Source: Leptospiraceae bacterium
Lineage (GTDB): Bacteria > Spirochaetota > Leptospiria > Leptospirales > Leptonemataceae
Assembly: GCA_026005135.1 (NCBI GenBank)
Contig: BPKM01000009.1
Coordinates: 1-64,000 of the forward strand
Length of the DNA stretch: 64,000 nucleotides
Direction of reading: 5' to 3'
The stretch's first letter is position 1, and each line of letters begins with the position of its first letter. The translations under genes were made by a program, and so were the position numbers. Below are positions 21,649-33,394 of the stretch, in pieces. Below the pieces are notes generated by a model. It made no database searches and was not told where the DNA came from. It was given only the letters and a program-made list of their open reading frames with translations.

Positions 21649-22410
21649 TTATAATCCAATAACCGTTCCACCATCAATTCTTATTACATTTCCTGTAATA
21701 AAAGAAGCATCATCTGAACATAAAAATCTTACAACACGAGAAATATCTTTAACCTGTCCTGGTCTTCCGAGAGGAACAGATTTTCTTAATTCTTCTTTAA
21801 CTGCTTCTGGTAATGCATCTGTTAAATCAGTTTGTACATATCCCGGACATATTGCATTACATAATAAACCTTTCTTTGCATATTCTCTTGCAACAACCTT
21901 TGTAAAACCAATTAAACCTGCTTTACTTGCTGCATAATTTGCCTGTCCTACCTGTCCAATTAATCCAGAAACGGAACTTACATTGATAATCCTTCCACCA
22001 TCTTTTGCTTTAAGTAGCATAGGTAGAAATTCCCTTGTTACTAAGAAGGGTCCTTTTAAATTTACATTGATTACAATATCCCATTCTTCTTCTTTCATCC
22101 TCAATAAAAGATTATCACGCAAAATTCCAGCATTATTTACTAAAAAGTCTAAGCCACCAAATGCTGCTTTTACTTTTTCTGCTGCTTGTTTTACTTGATC
22201 ACTTTTTGTAACATCGCAAGCAATAGCTATACATTTTACATTATACTTTTCCGAAATCTCTTTTGCTGTTTTTTCGCAATCTTCCTGTCTAATATCAAGT
22301 ATAACCTGATTAGCTCCCCATTCTGCCAAATCTTCTGCTATTGCTCTACCAATTCCTCTTGCTGAGCCTGTTACTAAGGCTACTTTTCCTTCAAATGGTC
22401 TTGTTGACAT
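21649..22410 (-). CDS. fabG: 3-oxoacyl-ACP reductase
   Basis: VALVTGSARGIGRAIAEDL, NNAG, YAASKAG. Confidence 0.93.
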   Translation of the reverse strand: MSTRPFEGKVALVTGSARGIGRAIAEDLAEWGANQVILDIRQEDCEKTAKEISEKYNVKCIAIACDVTKSDQVKQAAEKVKAAFGGLDFLVNNAGILRDNLLLRMKEEEWDIVINVNLKGPFLVTREFLPMLLKAKDGGRIINVSSVSGLIGQVGQANYAASKAGLIGFTKVVAREYAKKGLLCNAICPGYVQTDLTDALPEAVKEELRKSVPLGRPGQVKDISRVVRFLCSDDASFITGNVIRIDGGTVIGL

Positions 22411-22626
22411 ATCCCCTTTTTTTAGAATTTGACTTAAAAATCAAGTTTTTTATATTTTTTAAAATAGATTTAGAATTACTTTTTATAAAATCTTATCAAA
22501 TAAATTTATGTTAACTAAAAAGACTTAAAGCGATAAATTATTATGAATATCTATTAAAAAAATTATGAACCTTTTATTTCATTTTGAGAAAAAAACTCAT
22601 AAAAAATAATAATAGATTCTAAATTT

Positions 22627-22702
22627 GGCTTTGTTGCATAAACATTAATTATTTGCTATTTATTAAGAATATTTATCAATATTTTAGATAATTTTTCACT
22701 TA
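22627..22702. mobile_element. Solo left end related to the MITE at 58431-58609
   Basis: GGCTTTGTTGCATAAacattaattATTTGCTATTTATtaagAATATTTATCAAtatttt matches the first ~75 nt of the MITE at 58431; no right end found. Confidence 0.6.
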
Positions 22703-22749
22703 TTTATTTTTGTGATTACGATCAACATAAACAATTATTTATCTTGATT

Positions 22750-23856
22750 CTAAGCCGATAAGATTTGTTTTTTTCGCATTTCTTCGAGTTTTTGTAATTT
22801 TTCGTGTTTTACGAGTTCTTCTAATAGGGGAAGGATATTTCCTTCCATAAATTCATCTAAATTATACATGGTAAAATTAATTCTATGATCTGTAACTCTT
22901 CCTTGGGGAAAATTATAGGTTCTAATACGTTCAGAACGATCTCCTGTCTTTACTTGATTTTTTTTAAGATCTGCTAATTCCTTATGTTGCTGTTCTTCGT
23001 GCATTTGTTTTAATCTTGCTCTTAAAATCTTCATTGCTTTTGCTTTATTTTTATGTTGTGATCGCTCATCCTGGCAACTTACAACAATTCCCGTTGGAAT
23101 ATGTGTAATTCTTACTGCAGATTCTGTTTTATTAACATGCTGACCACCAGCACCACTTGCACGAAAAACATCAATTCTTAAATCTTTTTCATCTATATGG
23201 AAATCAGACTCTTCTACTTCTGGTAGTACCGCTACTGTTACTGCACTGGTATGGATTCTTCCTCCACTTTCTGTTATAGGAATTCGTTGTACCCGATGTG
23301 CTCCTGCTTCTTGATGTAATAATTCATAAGCTCTATCCCCTTCTACGCTAAAAACAATTTCTTTATATCCTCCTAATCCTGTTTCTGATAAAGATAATAC
23401 CTCTACTTTAAAACCCATATCATCACAAAACTTACTATACATACGAAATAAATCTGCTGCAAATAAAGCTGCTTCTTCTCCTCCTGTCCCTGCTCGGATT
23501 TCCATAATAATATTTTTTCCTTCATTGGGATCTGGTTCTAATAATAAAGATTCAATTTCAAATTCATGCTCATTTAAATAGTTATCTAATTCCTCTAATT
23601 CCATTTCTGCTATTTCTTTTAATTCCTTATCTGCCTTAGGATCATTTAAAATCTCTTTTGCTTCTTCGTAAGCCTTGATTTTTTGTATAAAATTTTTTAT
23701 ATCATCAATATAAGATTGTAATTTACGATGTTCTTGTGATAATTCTTTAAATTTTTCTTGATTATTAATAATATCTGGTTGGCTTAATAAATTTTCTAAT
23801 TCATTATAACGATCCAGTTCTTTTTGTAAATGATCCCTTAATTGACTCCAGTTCAT
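22750..23856 (-). CDS. prfA: Peptide chain release factor 1
   Basis: Typical RF1 sequence incl. GAGGQHVNKTESAVRITHIPTG. Confidence 0.96.
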   Translation of the reverse strand: MNWSQLRDHLQKELDRYNELENLLSQPDIINNQEKFKELSQEHRKLQSYIDDIKNFIQKIKAYEEAKEILNDPKADKELKEIAEMELEELDNYLNEHEFEIESLLLEPDPNEGKNIIMEIRAGTGGEEAALFAADLFRMYSKFCDDMGFKVEVLSLSETGLGGYKEIVFSVEGDRAYELLHQEAGAHRVQRIPITESGGRIHTSAVTVAVLPEVEESDFHIDEKDLRIDVFRASGAGGQHVNKTESAVRITHIPTGIVVSCQDERSQHKNKAKAMKILRARLKQMHEEQQHKELADLKKNQVKTGDRSERIRTYNFPQGRVTDHRINFTMYNLDEFMEGNILPLLEELVKHEKLQKLEEMRKKQILSA

Positions 23857-23902
23857 ATACTTATCCTATTATAATATAAAAAAATTAATTGTAAATACTT
23901 TT

Positions 23903-25475
<1,573 letters not shown>

Positions 25476-25898
25476 TCATTTAATATATTTAAATTGATTT
25501 CTTAAATCATAATCTGTAATATGAAAAACAACATCATAAATATCCTGTTCTTCGGAAACTCTTTTAAAATATACTATTTTACCTTTTTTTTCGATCAATT
25601 TTTTAATCTGTTGTTTACCATTATAAGTTATATTAACATAAACAAATGGTTCCTGTAATAAATATTCTAAAGCTAAAGGGATAACTTCTTTCTTAGCTAT
25701 TTTTAACCCTTCAACATAATTACTTGCACGAATCTGAAAATAAACCTGATAGGTAGAACTGCTTATTAATCCAGTTCTTTTATATTCTTTGGGTAATCCA
25801 TATTTTAAGTAATATACTTCTTTTATATAATCCTTTTTAGATGCACAAAAAGAAAAAAAAATTATGAAGATAAATATTGCATAAATTGATCTGCCCAT
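25476..25898 (-). CDS. Putative lipoprotein
   Basis: Signal peptide with FFSFCASK. Confidence 0.45.
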   Translation of the reverse strand: MGRSIYAIFIFIIFFSFCASKKDYIKEVYYLKYGLPKEYKRTGLISSSTYQVYFQIRASNYVEGLKIAKKEVIPLALEYLLQEPFVYVNITYNGKQQIKKLIEKKGKIVYFKRVSEEQDIYDVVFHITDYDLRNQFKYIK

Positions 25899-26563
25899 TT
25901 TTTACAAAAATCAATTTTTTTATAATTGAATTCATCGTCATCTATTTTCTTATCCACAAGATTCTTCTGCTCTATGATATTTTTTATAGAATTCATTTTT
26001 AAATTTTTATATCCACAAGGGAAAATATAATTAAAAGTATTTAAACCATTGCAATAATTAATAGCAATACCAGACGAAGTAAATCCTTTACGAATTTCTA
26101 ATCCCATAGAAACTATTTTTTCATTCTTTTCTGTATATAAACCCGGCATATCTTCTTTATAGATTAAGGAAATTCCATATTCTAAATAGATTAAATCTTT
26201 TGTTATATTTATAATAATTTGAATAACATCTGTTATGGATATTTTTCTTTTTTTTAAATCTAAATGTATATATATAATAATTTGTCCTAATTCATGAGCT
26301 GTTAAATCTCCTCCTCGTTTAACATAATATATTTCTATTCCCTTTTTTTGAATAAATTCTTCTGGTATTTTAAAACTTTCTTTTTTATATTGAATACCAG
26401 CAGTTATAACAGGAAAATGATCACAAAATAAAAGATTTTCTTTACGCTTTTTTCTAAAATATTCCGCTAATTTTAAATATCTCTGATAAGAAAGTGTTTT
26501 AAAATAATAAATATCTATATTTTTAATTTTATTCATAATCTTTTTCTTTAACAAGAGGAACAA
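25862..26563 (-). CDS. lipB: Octanoyltransferase LipB
   Basis: VKRGGDLTAHELGQIIIY and IFPCGYKNLKMNSI. Confidence 0.85.
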   Translation of the reverse strand: MFLLLKKKIMNKIKNIDIYYFKTLSYQRYLKLAEYFRKKRKENLLFCDHFPVITAGIQYKKESFKIPEEFIQKKGIEIYYVKRGGDLTAHELGQIIIYIHLDLKKRKISITDVIQIIINITKDLIYLEYGISLIYKEDMPGLYTEKNEKIVSMGLEIRKGFTSSGIAINYCNGLNTFNYIFPCGYKNLKMNSIKNIIEQKNLVDKKIDDDEFNYKKIDFCKKWADQFMQYLSS

Positions 26564-27191
26564 ATCGAACTGGAATAATATTTTCTTCTATAAAATTGTT
26601 TTCGCCAATTTTTTTGATTTTTAATAAATCCTGATAAACAATTCCAACAGGTAAAACCATAATACCACCAATTTTTAATTGTTTCTTCCATGATTCTGGT
26701 ATTTTTTTAGGTGCAGCAGCTGAAATAATTCTATCAAAGGGAGCATATTCGGGTAACCCTTCATATCCATTTTTGCAAAAAAAATGAACATTCTTAACAC
26801 CAAATCGTTTTAAATTATTTTTTGCAAATTCTATTAATGATGGTACAATCTCTATTGTATATACTTCCTTTGCTAATTCTGACAATATTGCTGTTTGATA
26901 TCCACTTCCTGTACCAATTTCTAAAACTTTTTCATTTCCTGTAAGTTCCAGTAAATCTGTCATTAATGCTACAATATAAGGTTGAGAAATGGTCTGTCCA
27001 TAACCAATACTTAAAGGTCCATCTGTATAGGCATATGGTTTGTCTTTTTCTCTTACAAAATATTCTCTCGGAAATTTTCGCATTGCATTCAAAACATTTG
27101 TGTTGGTTACTCCTCTATATACAATTTGATTTTTTATCATATCTTCTAATACTTCTTTATTATATGGTAATGAATTAAAATGATTTGACAT
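26529..27191 (-). CDS. pcm: Protein-L-isoaspartate O-methyltransferase
   Basis: GYGQTISQPYIVALMTDLLEL, VLEIGTGSGYQTAIL. Confidence 0.93.
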   Translation of the reverse strand: MSNHFNSLPYNKEVLEDMIKNQIVYRGVTNTNVLNAMRKFPREYFVREKDKPYAYTDGPLSIGYGQTISQPYIVALMTDLLELTGNEKVLEIGTGSGYQTAILSELAKEVYTIEIVPSLIEFAKNNLKRFGVKNVHFFCKNGYEGLPEYAPFDRIISAAAPKKIPESWKKQLKIGGIMVLPVGIVYQDLLKIKKIGENNFIEENIIPVRFVPLVKEKDYE

Positions 27192-27228
27192 ATTATCCAG
27201 CTTTTAGTATATTAATGTTTTAGTTTTT

Positions 27229-28506
27229 ATGAATGATAATAATTTTATTTCTGGAACATTTTCAAGACTTTTTCGACTTGGCGAAACAGCAGGCCGAATT
27301 GGATATGCTTTTTTAAAAAATTTTGGTTCTTATCATAATATAGATCTGGATCAAATTATAAAAGCAGTTGATACTCTTTCTCGTCTAAAAGGCGCCCCAA
27401 TGAAAGTAGGCCAGATGTTAAGCCTGCATGAAGATTTATTACCTCCAGAAATTATTGAAATATTTAAAGTTTTACAAAAAGATTCTCCTCCAATGCCATT
27501 TTCTACGGTAAAAACAATCCTTGAACAAGAATTAAAAGAAAAATTATCTGATTTTGATTCTATCGAAGAAAAACCATTTGCTTCTGCTTCCATAGGGCAA
27601 GTACATAAAGCTACCTTAAAAACAAAAGAAAAAGTTATCTTAAAAATTCAATATCCCGGTATTCGAAAATCCATTCAATCTGATCTTACTACCATAAAAT
27701 TAATTTTATCTCCTTTATTTAAGGCATTAGAAATTCCTTTCGATCCAGTATGGGAAGAAATTAGAGAACGGTTATTAGAAGAAGTCGATTATATACATGA
27801 ATTAAATAATTTAAAAACTTTTCATCAATTTGTTTCTATTCCTGGTTTAGTTTTTCCTATATATTTTGGAGAATATTCTACTACAGAAGTTTTAACATTA
27901 AGTTTTGAAGAATCTTATAATTTTAATGAAGTAACAAAACATTCCCAATATCAAGAATATCATGAATCGTGGATATATATTTTATTAAAATTAATTATTT
28001 TTGGATTATTTCGATATAAAATTTTACATGTTGACCCTAATTCTGCAAATTTTGGTTTTCGAGAAAATCAGGTTATATTATACGATTTTGGATGTATAAA
28101 AAAAGTTCCAAACTCTATCTCTATAGCATACAAAAAAACAGCCTATGCAATTCTGAATCATGAATGGGATAAAGCATCTCATTACCTTTTTGAAGCTGGT
28201 ATTAAAACCAAAGATAATCAGCCTCTATCTGAAAAGTTTTTAAAGCCACATTTAGAAATTATAGAAGAAATTTTTCCAGATAAAGAAACCTACTTTGGAG
28301 AAGATTCTAAAATTTACCAACGTTTATTACAAATTGCAAGAGATAGCTGGAAAGAAGCAAAAGATATAATTTTTCCCAAAGATCTTGTTTTTATTCATCG
28401 AAATTTAATTGGACATTTTGGTAATTTAAGAAAATTGCGTGTTAAAAAGAACTGGAGAAAAGTATTTCTCGAACTTTTAGATCAAACCAATGAAAGCGAA
28501 AAGTAA
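27229..28506 (+). CDS. ABC1/UbiB-family atypical kinase
   Basis: KGAPMKVGQMLSL, PFASASIGQVHKA, HVDPNSANFGF. Confidence 0.9.
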   Translation: MNDNNFISGTFSRLFRLGETAGRIGYAFLKNFGSYHNIDLDQIIKAVDTLSRLKGAPMKVGQMLSLHEDLLPPEIIEIFKVLQKDSPPMPFSTVKTILEQELKEKLSDFDSIEEKPFASASIGQVHKATLKTKEKVILKIQYPGIRKSIQSDLTTIKLILSPLFKALEIPFDPVWEEIRERLLEEVDYIHELNNLKTFHQFVSIPGLVFPIYFGEYSTTEVLTLSFEESYNFNEVTKHSQYQEYHESWIYILLKLIIFGLFRYKILHVDPNSANFGFRENQVILYDFGCIKKVPNSISIAYKKTAYAILNHEWDKASHYLFEAGIKTKDNQPLSEKFLKPHLEIIEEIFPDKETYFGEDSKIYQRLLQIARDSWKEAKDIIFPKDLVFIHRNLIGHFGNLRKLRVKKNWRKVFLELLDQTNESEK

Positions 28507-28705
28507 TAAAAAAATTATTTATTATTCTTATGGAGTTGATCTATTTGGCTACTATTATTTAGAATCTACTTTAAAAAATAAAAATAAAATATCAAAAAAA
28601 TATAAAATTTATAATGATTCAATCCATTTTATCCTCTCCTTGGATAAGGAATTATATAAATATGATCAAAAAAATTATAATATAATAATACTAAATAAAA
28701 ATTAA
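28490..28705 (+). CDS. Hypothetical protein
   Basis: 71 aa ORF overlapping the end of the upstream gene. Confidence 0.35.
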   Translation: MKAKSNKKIIYYSYGVDLFGYYYLESTLKNKNKISKKYKIYNDSIHFILSLDKELYKYDQKNYNIIILNKN

Positions 28706-28898
28706 GATAACTTTTTACAATTTATACATTGCAGTTTATTTTTTAGATTACCTTATCGATATAACTTTTTACATTAGATTTAAAGTATATAATTTTAAAG
28801 AATCCTTCTGATATCTTATATCTTAATAATATTTTTTAATTTCATAATTTTAATACACTAAAATAGTAAGCGCTCAATTTATATTTTCGTAAATTATT

Positions 28899-29420
28899 TT
28901 ATGCACATAATATTTCAACATCTTCTTCTACTAGCTCCCTTGCTCTGTAAAATCGATGCTCTATCCTGATCTCTGTAACACTTGTTACAAATTCACTGCC
29001 AATCTCCCTTAACGGGACCCTCAATAGAGATACCTTATCATCAAATCTTCTATAACATTCCCATTCTATTAATAATCTTATAATATGACTTACACTATAT
29101 CCCGTCATCTCGGATATATCCTTTAATAATTGATGAATATTCTGACTTACTCTTACACAACAATGTTCATAATCATTACATACTATCTGATAAATTTTTT
29201 TACTGGTTTTCTTTTGATTTGCTAATCTTTTTAATCTTTCTATGTATTTAGAAATAAGAAATAAAAACATATCCGAATAGCTGGAATGATGATTTTTTAA
29301 ATCCTGTAAATCTTCTTTATAGGGGATATAAATCATAAAGTGTAAAATAGTCGTATTGTTTGATTCCTCTAGTTCTTCGTTAGGACTTTGGATATTCTTT
29401 CTAATATAAGTAGCCATCAA
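28899..29420 (-). CDS. DUF1564-like (Leptospira-type) putative DNA-binding protein
   Basis: FLFLISKYIERLKRL...KIYQIVCNDYEHCCVRVSQNIHQLLKDISEMTGYSVSHIIRLLIEWE pattern; recognition by eye. Confidence 0.5.
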   Translation of the reverse strand: MMATYIRKNIQSPNEELEESNNTTILHFMIYIPYKEDLQDLKNHHSSYSDMFLFLISKYIERLKRLANQKKTSKKIYQIVCNDYEHCCVRVSQNIHQLLKDISEMTGYSVSHIIRLLIEWECYRRFDDKVSLLRVPLREIGSEFVTSVTEIRIEHRFYRARELVEEDVEILCA

Positions 29421-29650
29421 TAATTATAGTCTAATTTTTATTAAAAATCTTACTAAAAAAATATAAGAAAATCAATTTTTTTTTATAAAATCACAATTTA
29501 GAAGTAAAATTAATAGGAACTATAAAGTATACGGTGTTTTTAGATCGCTTACCTAAAATATATAAAATGGAACGAAAAAAATCCATATTCTCCCAAAATA
29601 TGCTATATATTTATTGACTATTATTTGTATAGTATATAAATGGAATTTCT

Positions 29651-30091
29651 ATGGAAGACCATTATAATTATAAAATGTTTCGTAAAAATTCTCCTTATTT
29701 TAAAATTGATGAAGAACTTTATAATAAACTTTTACCTATCAGTTACTCTGGATTCCCCAGTCCTGCAGAAGATTTCTTAGAAAAACGAATTGATTTAAAT
29801 CAAATTTTAATTCGTAATCCTAAATCTACTTTTTTTATGAAGGTAAAAGGAAATAGTTTTGATAATCTTATACAGGACGAAGATATTATTCTTGTTGATT
29901 GTTCTCTTTATCCAGTGAATGGCGATTATATAATTGCAATTATAAATGGAGAATTTCATATAAGAAAACTAATCAAAAAAAATAATAAATATTATTTATT
30001 AAATTTAGAAAATCAGACTATAGAAGATACAGAAACCATTGAAATATGGGGAGTTATAACCTATGTTATCCATCCAGCAAGAAAAAAATAA
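29651..30091 (+). CDS. umuD: UmuD-like S24 peptidase
   Basis: FFMKVKGNSFDNLIQDEDIILVD and GDYIIAIINGEFHIRKL; next to umuC. Confidence 0.88.
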   Translation: MEDHYNYKMFRKNSPYFKIDEELYNKLLPISYSGFPSPAEDFLEKRIDLNQILIRNPKSTFFMKVKGNSFDNLIQDEDIILVDCSLYPVNGDYIIAIINGEFHIRKLIKKNNKYYLLNLENQTIEDTETIEIWGVITYVIHPARKK

Positions 30092-31367
30092 TAAAATTTT
30101 TGCTCTTGTAGATGCAAATAATTTTTATGCCAGTTGCGAAATAATCTTTAATCCAAAACTAAAAGAAAAACCCGTTATTGTTTTATCAAATAATGATGGT
30201 TGTGTTATATCTCGTTCTCCAGAAGCGAAACAATTGGGTATTAAAATGGGGCAACCTTTTTTCGAAATTCAGGATATAGTAAAAAAACATCGCGTTTATG
30301 TTTTTTCCAGCAATTTTCCTTTATATGCAGATATGAGTTATCGATTTCATGAATCATTAAATTTATTTTTCCCAGAAATAGAAGTTTACTCTGTTGATGA
30401 AAGTTTTATTGATTTAAGTAGCTTAAAAAAATATAATTTAACATCCTATTGTCTTTATGTAAGAAATGAAATCTTACGATGGCTAAAAATTCCTTCCTGT
30501 ATAGGAATAGGAAGAACAAAAACCCTTGCTAAACTTGCCAATAAATATGCAAAACAACATCCCGAATTACAAGGTGTTTTTAATTCTATCAATCGAGAAA
30601 CTATATTATTAAAAAATATGCCAATAGAAGAAGTATGGGGTATTGGTTCAAAATTATCACAATTCTTATATAAAAAGGGAATTCATACACCTTATGATCT
30701 TATTCAACAAAATGATTACTGGATTAAAAAACATCTTAAAATTAACGGTTTAAGAATGGTTTATGAGTTACGTGGAATTTCCTGTTATAACTTAGAATCT
30801 TATAATCCTCAGAAAAAAAATACAGTAGTTTCTCGATCTTTTGGAACATCTATATCAAATCTTGAAGATCTGGAAAAAATTCTTATGTCCTTTATTGAAA
30901 AATTATCAGAAAAATTAATTAAACAAAAACAACTGGCAACCTATCTTGGTATTTTTATTAAAAGTAATCCCTTTAATAAAAAAGAACCTTATTATTCTAA
31001 TTACAAGATTAAAAAATTAGAAACACCAACCAATAGTATCAGGATTTTATATCAAAATGCTAAAAAAATACTAAAAAATATTTATAAACCTGAAATTAAA
31101 TATAAAAAAATGGGAGTAATTGCATTAAATTTATGTTCGATAGATTCTTTTCAGAAAGATTTATTTGATAATCAGAATTATGATAAGGAACAATTACGAA
31201 ACGAAGCTATTCTGAAATTAATGCATTATTATAATCACTCTGGAAAGATTAAAATCCAATTTGCAAAAAATATTCAACTACCTAAGAATACATGGTTTCC
31301 CAAACAATATCATCTATCAAAAAGATATACAACAGATATTAACGAAATTCCAATTGCAAAAATCTAA
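30063..31367 (+). CDS. umuC: DNA polymerase V subunit UmuC
   Basis: FALVDANNFYASCE, VIVLSNNDGCVISRS, YSVDESFIDL, CIGIGRTKTLAKLAN. Confidence 0.95.
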   Translation: MLSIQQEKNNKIFALVDANNFYASCEIIFNPKLKEKPVIVLSNNDGCVISRSPEAKQLGIKMGQPFFEIQDIVKKHRVYVFSSNFPLYADMSYRFHESLNLFFPEIEVYSVDESFIDLSSLKKYNLTSYCLYVRNEILRWLKIPSCIGIGRTKTLAKLANKYAKQHPELQGVFNSINRETILLKNMPIEEVWGIGSKLSQFLYKKGIHTPYDLIQQNDYWIKKHLKINGLRMVYELRGISCYNLESYNPQKKNTVVSRSFGTSISNLEDLEKILMSFIEKLSEKLIKQKQLATYLGIFIKSNPFNKKEPYYSNYKIKKLETPTNSIRILYQNAKKILKNIYKPEIKYKKMGVIALNLCSIDSFQKDLFDNQNYDKEQLRNEAILKLMHYYNHSGKIKIQFAKNIQLPKNTWFPKQYHLSKRYTTDINEIPIAKI

Positions 31368-31439
31368 AAGTATTCACTTTCTTTGTAAATAGATGTAAAA
31401 AAATATCTGTAAAGATTCATTTTTTACGCAACCAAAATA

Positions 31440-31931
31440 TCAATGTCCTTCCAGAGCCTTCTGTACCTGAAATTCTATTTCCTTTTTTAGATTGGGTCCA
31501 GAAACATAATGTATACATTCACAATTTTTCCAGCTACCACCTCTCGGTGCACATTCCTTTGTCTGAACTCCCTTAATTACACCAGATCGTATGGAATTAA
31601 TAGCATAATTTGTAGCCTGGCCATCTAACATTCCAGATTGGGCTTCTACTGTTTCTCCAATCATTTTTCGAATCATATTATCTAATGCTTGTAATTTTGC
31701 TGCCTCCATACAGGTAGTTTTCATCATTTCCTGATCATCTTTTTCTATAGCATTTTCACTTGCTCTGGCAGATGTTCTTACATAAAAAGTATCTATTCCA
31801 TTTTCCGATCTCCAGCCTTCGAATTCTTCTCCTCCCGCAACATGTGTCGCAGAAGAACAATTCATAATATAAAATGATATTCCCCATATAATTAAAATAG
31901 ACAGGGTAATAAATATATTTTTTCTCATCAT
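31440..31931 (-). CDS. Putative lipoprotein
   Basis: Signal peptide with lipobox-like YIMNCSSA. Confidence 0.6.
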   Translation of the reverse strand: MMRKNIFITLSILIIWGISFYIMNCSSATHVAGGEEFEGWRSENGIDTFYVRTSARASENAIEKDDQEMMKTTCMEAAKLQALDNMIRKMIGETVEAQSGMLDGQATNYAINSIRSGVIKGVQTKECAPRGGSWKNCECIHYVSGPNLKKEIEFQVQKALEGH

Positions 31932-31976
31932 AATAATGTTATATAATTAGACGCTTATTATCGTCAATAAGTTTTT

Positions 31977-32945
31977 ATGAATTATATATATTTTTTATTC
32001 TTAGAATGTTTGATTATTTTTCCTTTCGTAATTGGTTTTTTTATTAAAGAAAAACTAAAATTAGAGGAATGGCAAAAAAAACAATTATCTGAAAGAATGC
32101 TTCGAATTAATTTGATTTATTTTGAGCCATTTATTATTATCTGGTACATTGGAAAATTAGAATTCAATTTATCTACCCTATATTTACCAATAGGTGGCTT
32201 GTTTTTAGTGTTTTTAGGTTTTTTATTTGGATATTTGCTTTCTATTCCTTATTCATTAAGGAATCGTATAACACTTATAGTTAATACTTCCCTCGCAAAT
32301 CATGGCTATACTATGGGAGGAATTATTTGTTATTTTATTTTAGGTGAAAAAGGTTTAAGTAAAGCTTTAATTTTTATCAGTTATTTTTATTTTTATTTAT
32401 ATGGATTTTTATTCCCCTGGATACAAAAAAAGCAAAATTACTATATAAAAAATCAATCTTTTTCGATAAAACAAAAAATAAAAGATTATCGATTATTTCC
32501 TTTATATGGATTAATTTTAGGCATACTAATTTTTATTTTTCAGCTACCATTACCTCAATCTTTTTATTTATCTTATATAATACAAATTATGGTTTATATT
32601 TCTATCATTATTTATTATTTTTCCTTAGGTATAAACTTAGAATTTAAGAAATTATCACTAAGAAAAAACAATATTGTAAAAAAGATCTTATTAATTAAGT
32701 TTATTATAATTCCATTGATAACATTTATTGTATTAAAAATTATACCAGAAAACTTACTATCACTATTTGATAAAAAAGTAATTTTTATTATGTCTTTTAT
32801 GCCTGGAGCGGTATATTCTATTGTATCCAGTATTATTTTCAATTTAAATATACAATTAACAATTCAGATATTCGTTTGGAGTACAATTACTTTTTTAATT
32901 GGAATCCTACCATTATTATATTTATTTTTAATAAAGTTATTTTAA
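31977..32945 (+). CDS. Polytopic membrane transporter (AEC permease-like)
   Basis: 10-TM-like hydrophobic protein with SLANHGYTMGG and MPGAVYSIVSS. Confidence 0.5.
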   Translation: MNYIYFLFLECLIIFPFVIGFFIKEKLKLEEWQKKQLSERMLRINLIYFEPFIIIWYIGKLEFNLSTLYLPIGGLFLVFLGFLFGYLLSIPYSLRNRITLIVNTSLANHGYTMGGIICYFILGEKGLSKALIFISYFYFYLYGFLFPWIQKKQNYYIKNQSFSIKQKIKDYRLFPLYGLILGILIFIFQLPLPQSFYLSYIIQIMVYISIIIYYFSLGINLEFKKLSLRKNNIVKKILLIKFIIIPLITFIVLKIIPENLLSLFDKKVIFIMSFMPGAVYSIVSSIIFNLNIQLTIQIFVWSTITFLIGILPLLYLFLIKLF

Positions 32946-33118
32946 GATTTCTCTTTTATTAAATGAAACGGTCTTTCAAATAATAAATAAAATATATATC
33001 CAAAACCACAGCAAATGCCCTTAATGCATGAAATGGAATACTATCCTGTTTACTTTTCTGAAAGATTTCTAAAAAATAAGACTTTTTGTGCATCTTTATA
33101 CTTTTATTATGATTTTTT

Positions 33119-33202
33119 GGGCAGGGGAGGATTCGAACCTCCGTAACCCTTCCGGGTGCCAGATTTACAGTCTGGTGCCATTAACCGCTCGGCCACCTGC
33201 CC
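33119..33202 (-). tRNA. tRNA-Tyr (GTA), class II with long variable arm
   Basis: GGGCAGGTGGCCGAGC...CCAGACTGTAAATCTGG...CCTGCCC cloverleaf. Confidence 0.95.
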
Positions 33203-33206
33203 AAAA

Positions 33207-33282
33207 TGGTGCTGCCTGTAGGATTCGAACCCACGACCTGCTGATTACAAGTCAGCCGCTCTACCAACTGAGCTAAGGCAGC
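33207..33282 (-). tRNA. tRNA-Thr (TGT) with encoded CCA
   Basis: GCTGCCTTAGCTCAGTTGGTAGAGCGGCTGACTTGTAATCAGCAGGTCGTGGGTTCGAATCCTACAGGCAGCACCA. Confidence 0.95.
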
Positions 33283-33394
33283 ATAATGCGTAAATCCAAC
33301 TTTATTTTTTTTATATGTACGTCAATTAAAATATACAATATTTTCTTCTATGGCAACAAATTATTATTAATAAAGAATTTCAACTTGATTTATC

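Noticed and set aside
33088-33276. 62-aa plus-strand ORF
   Set aside because: Lies over the two minus-strand tRNA genes.
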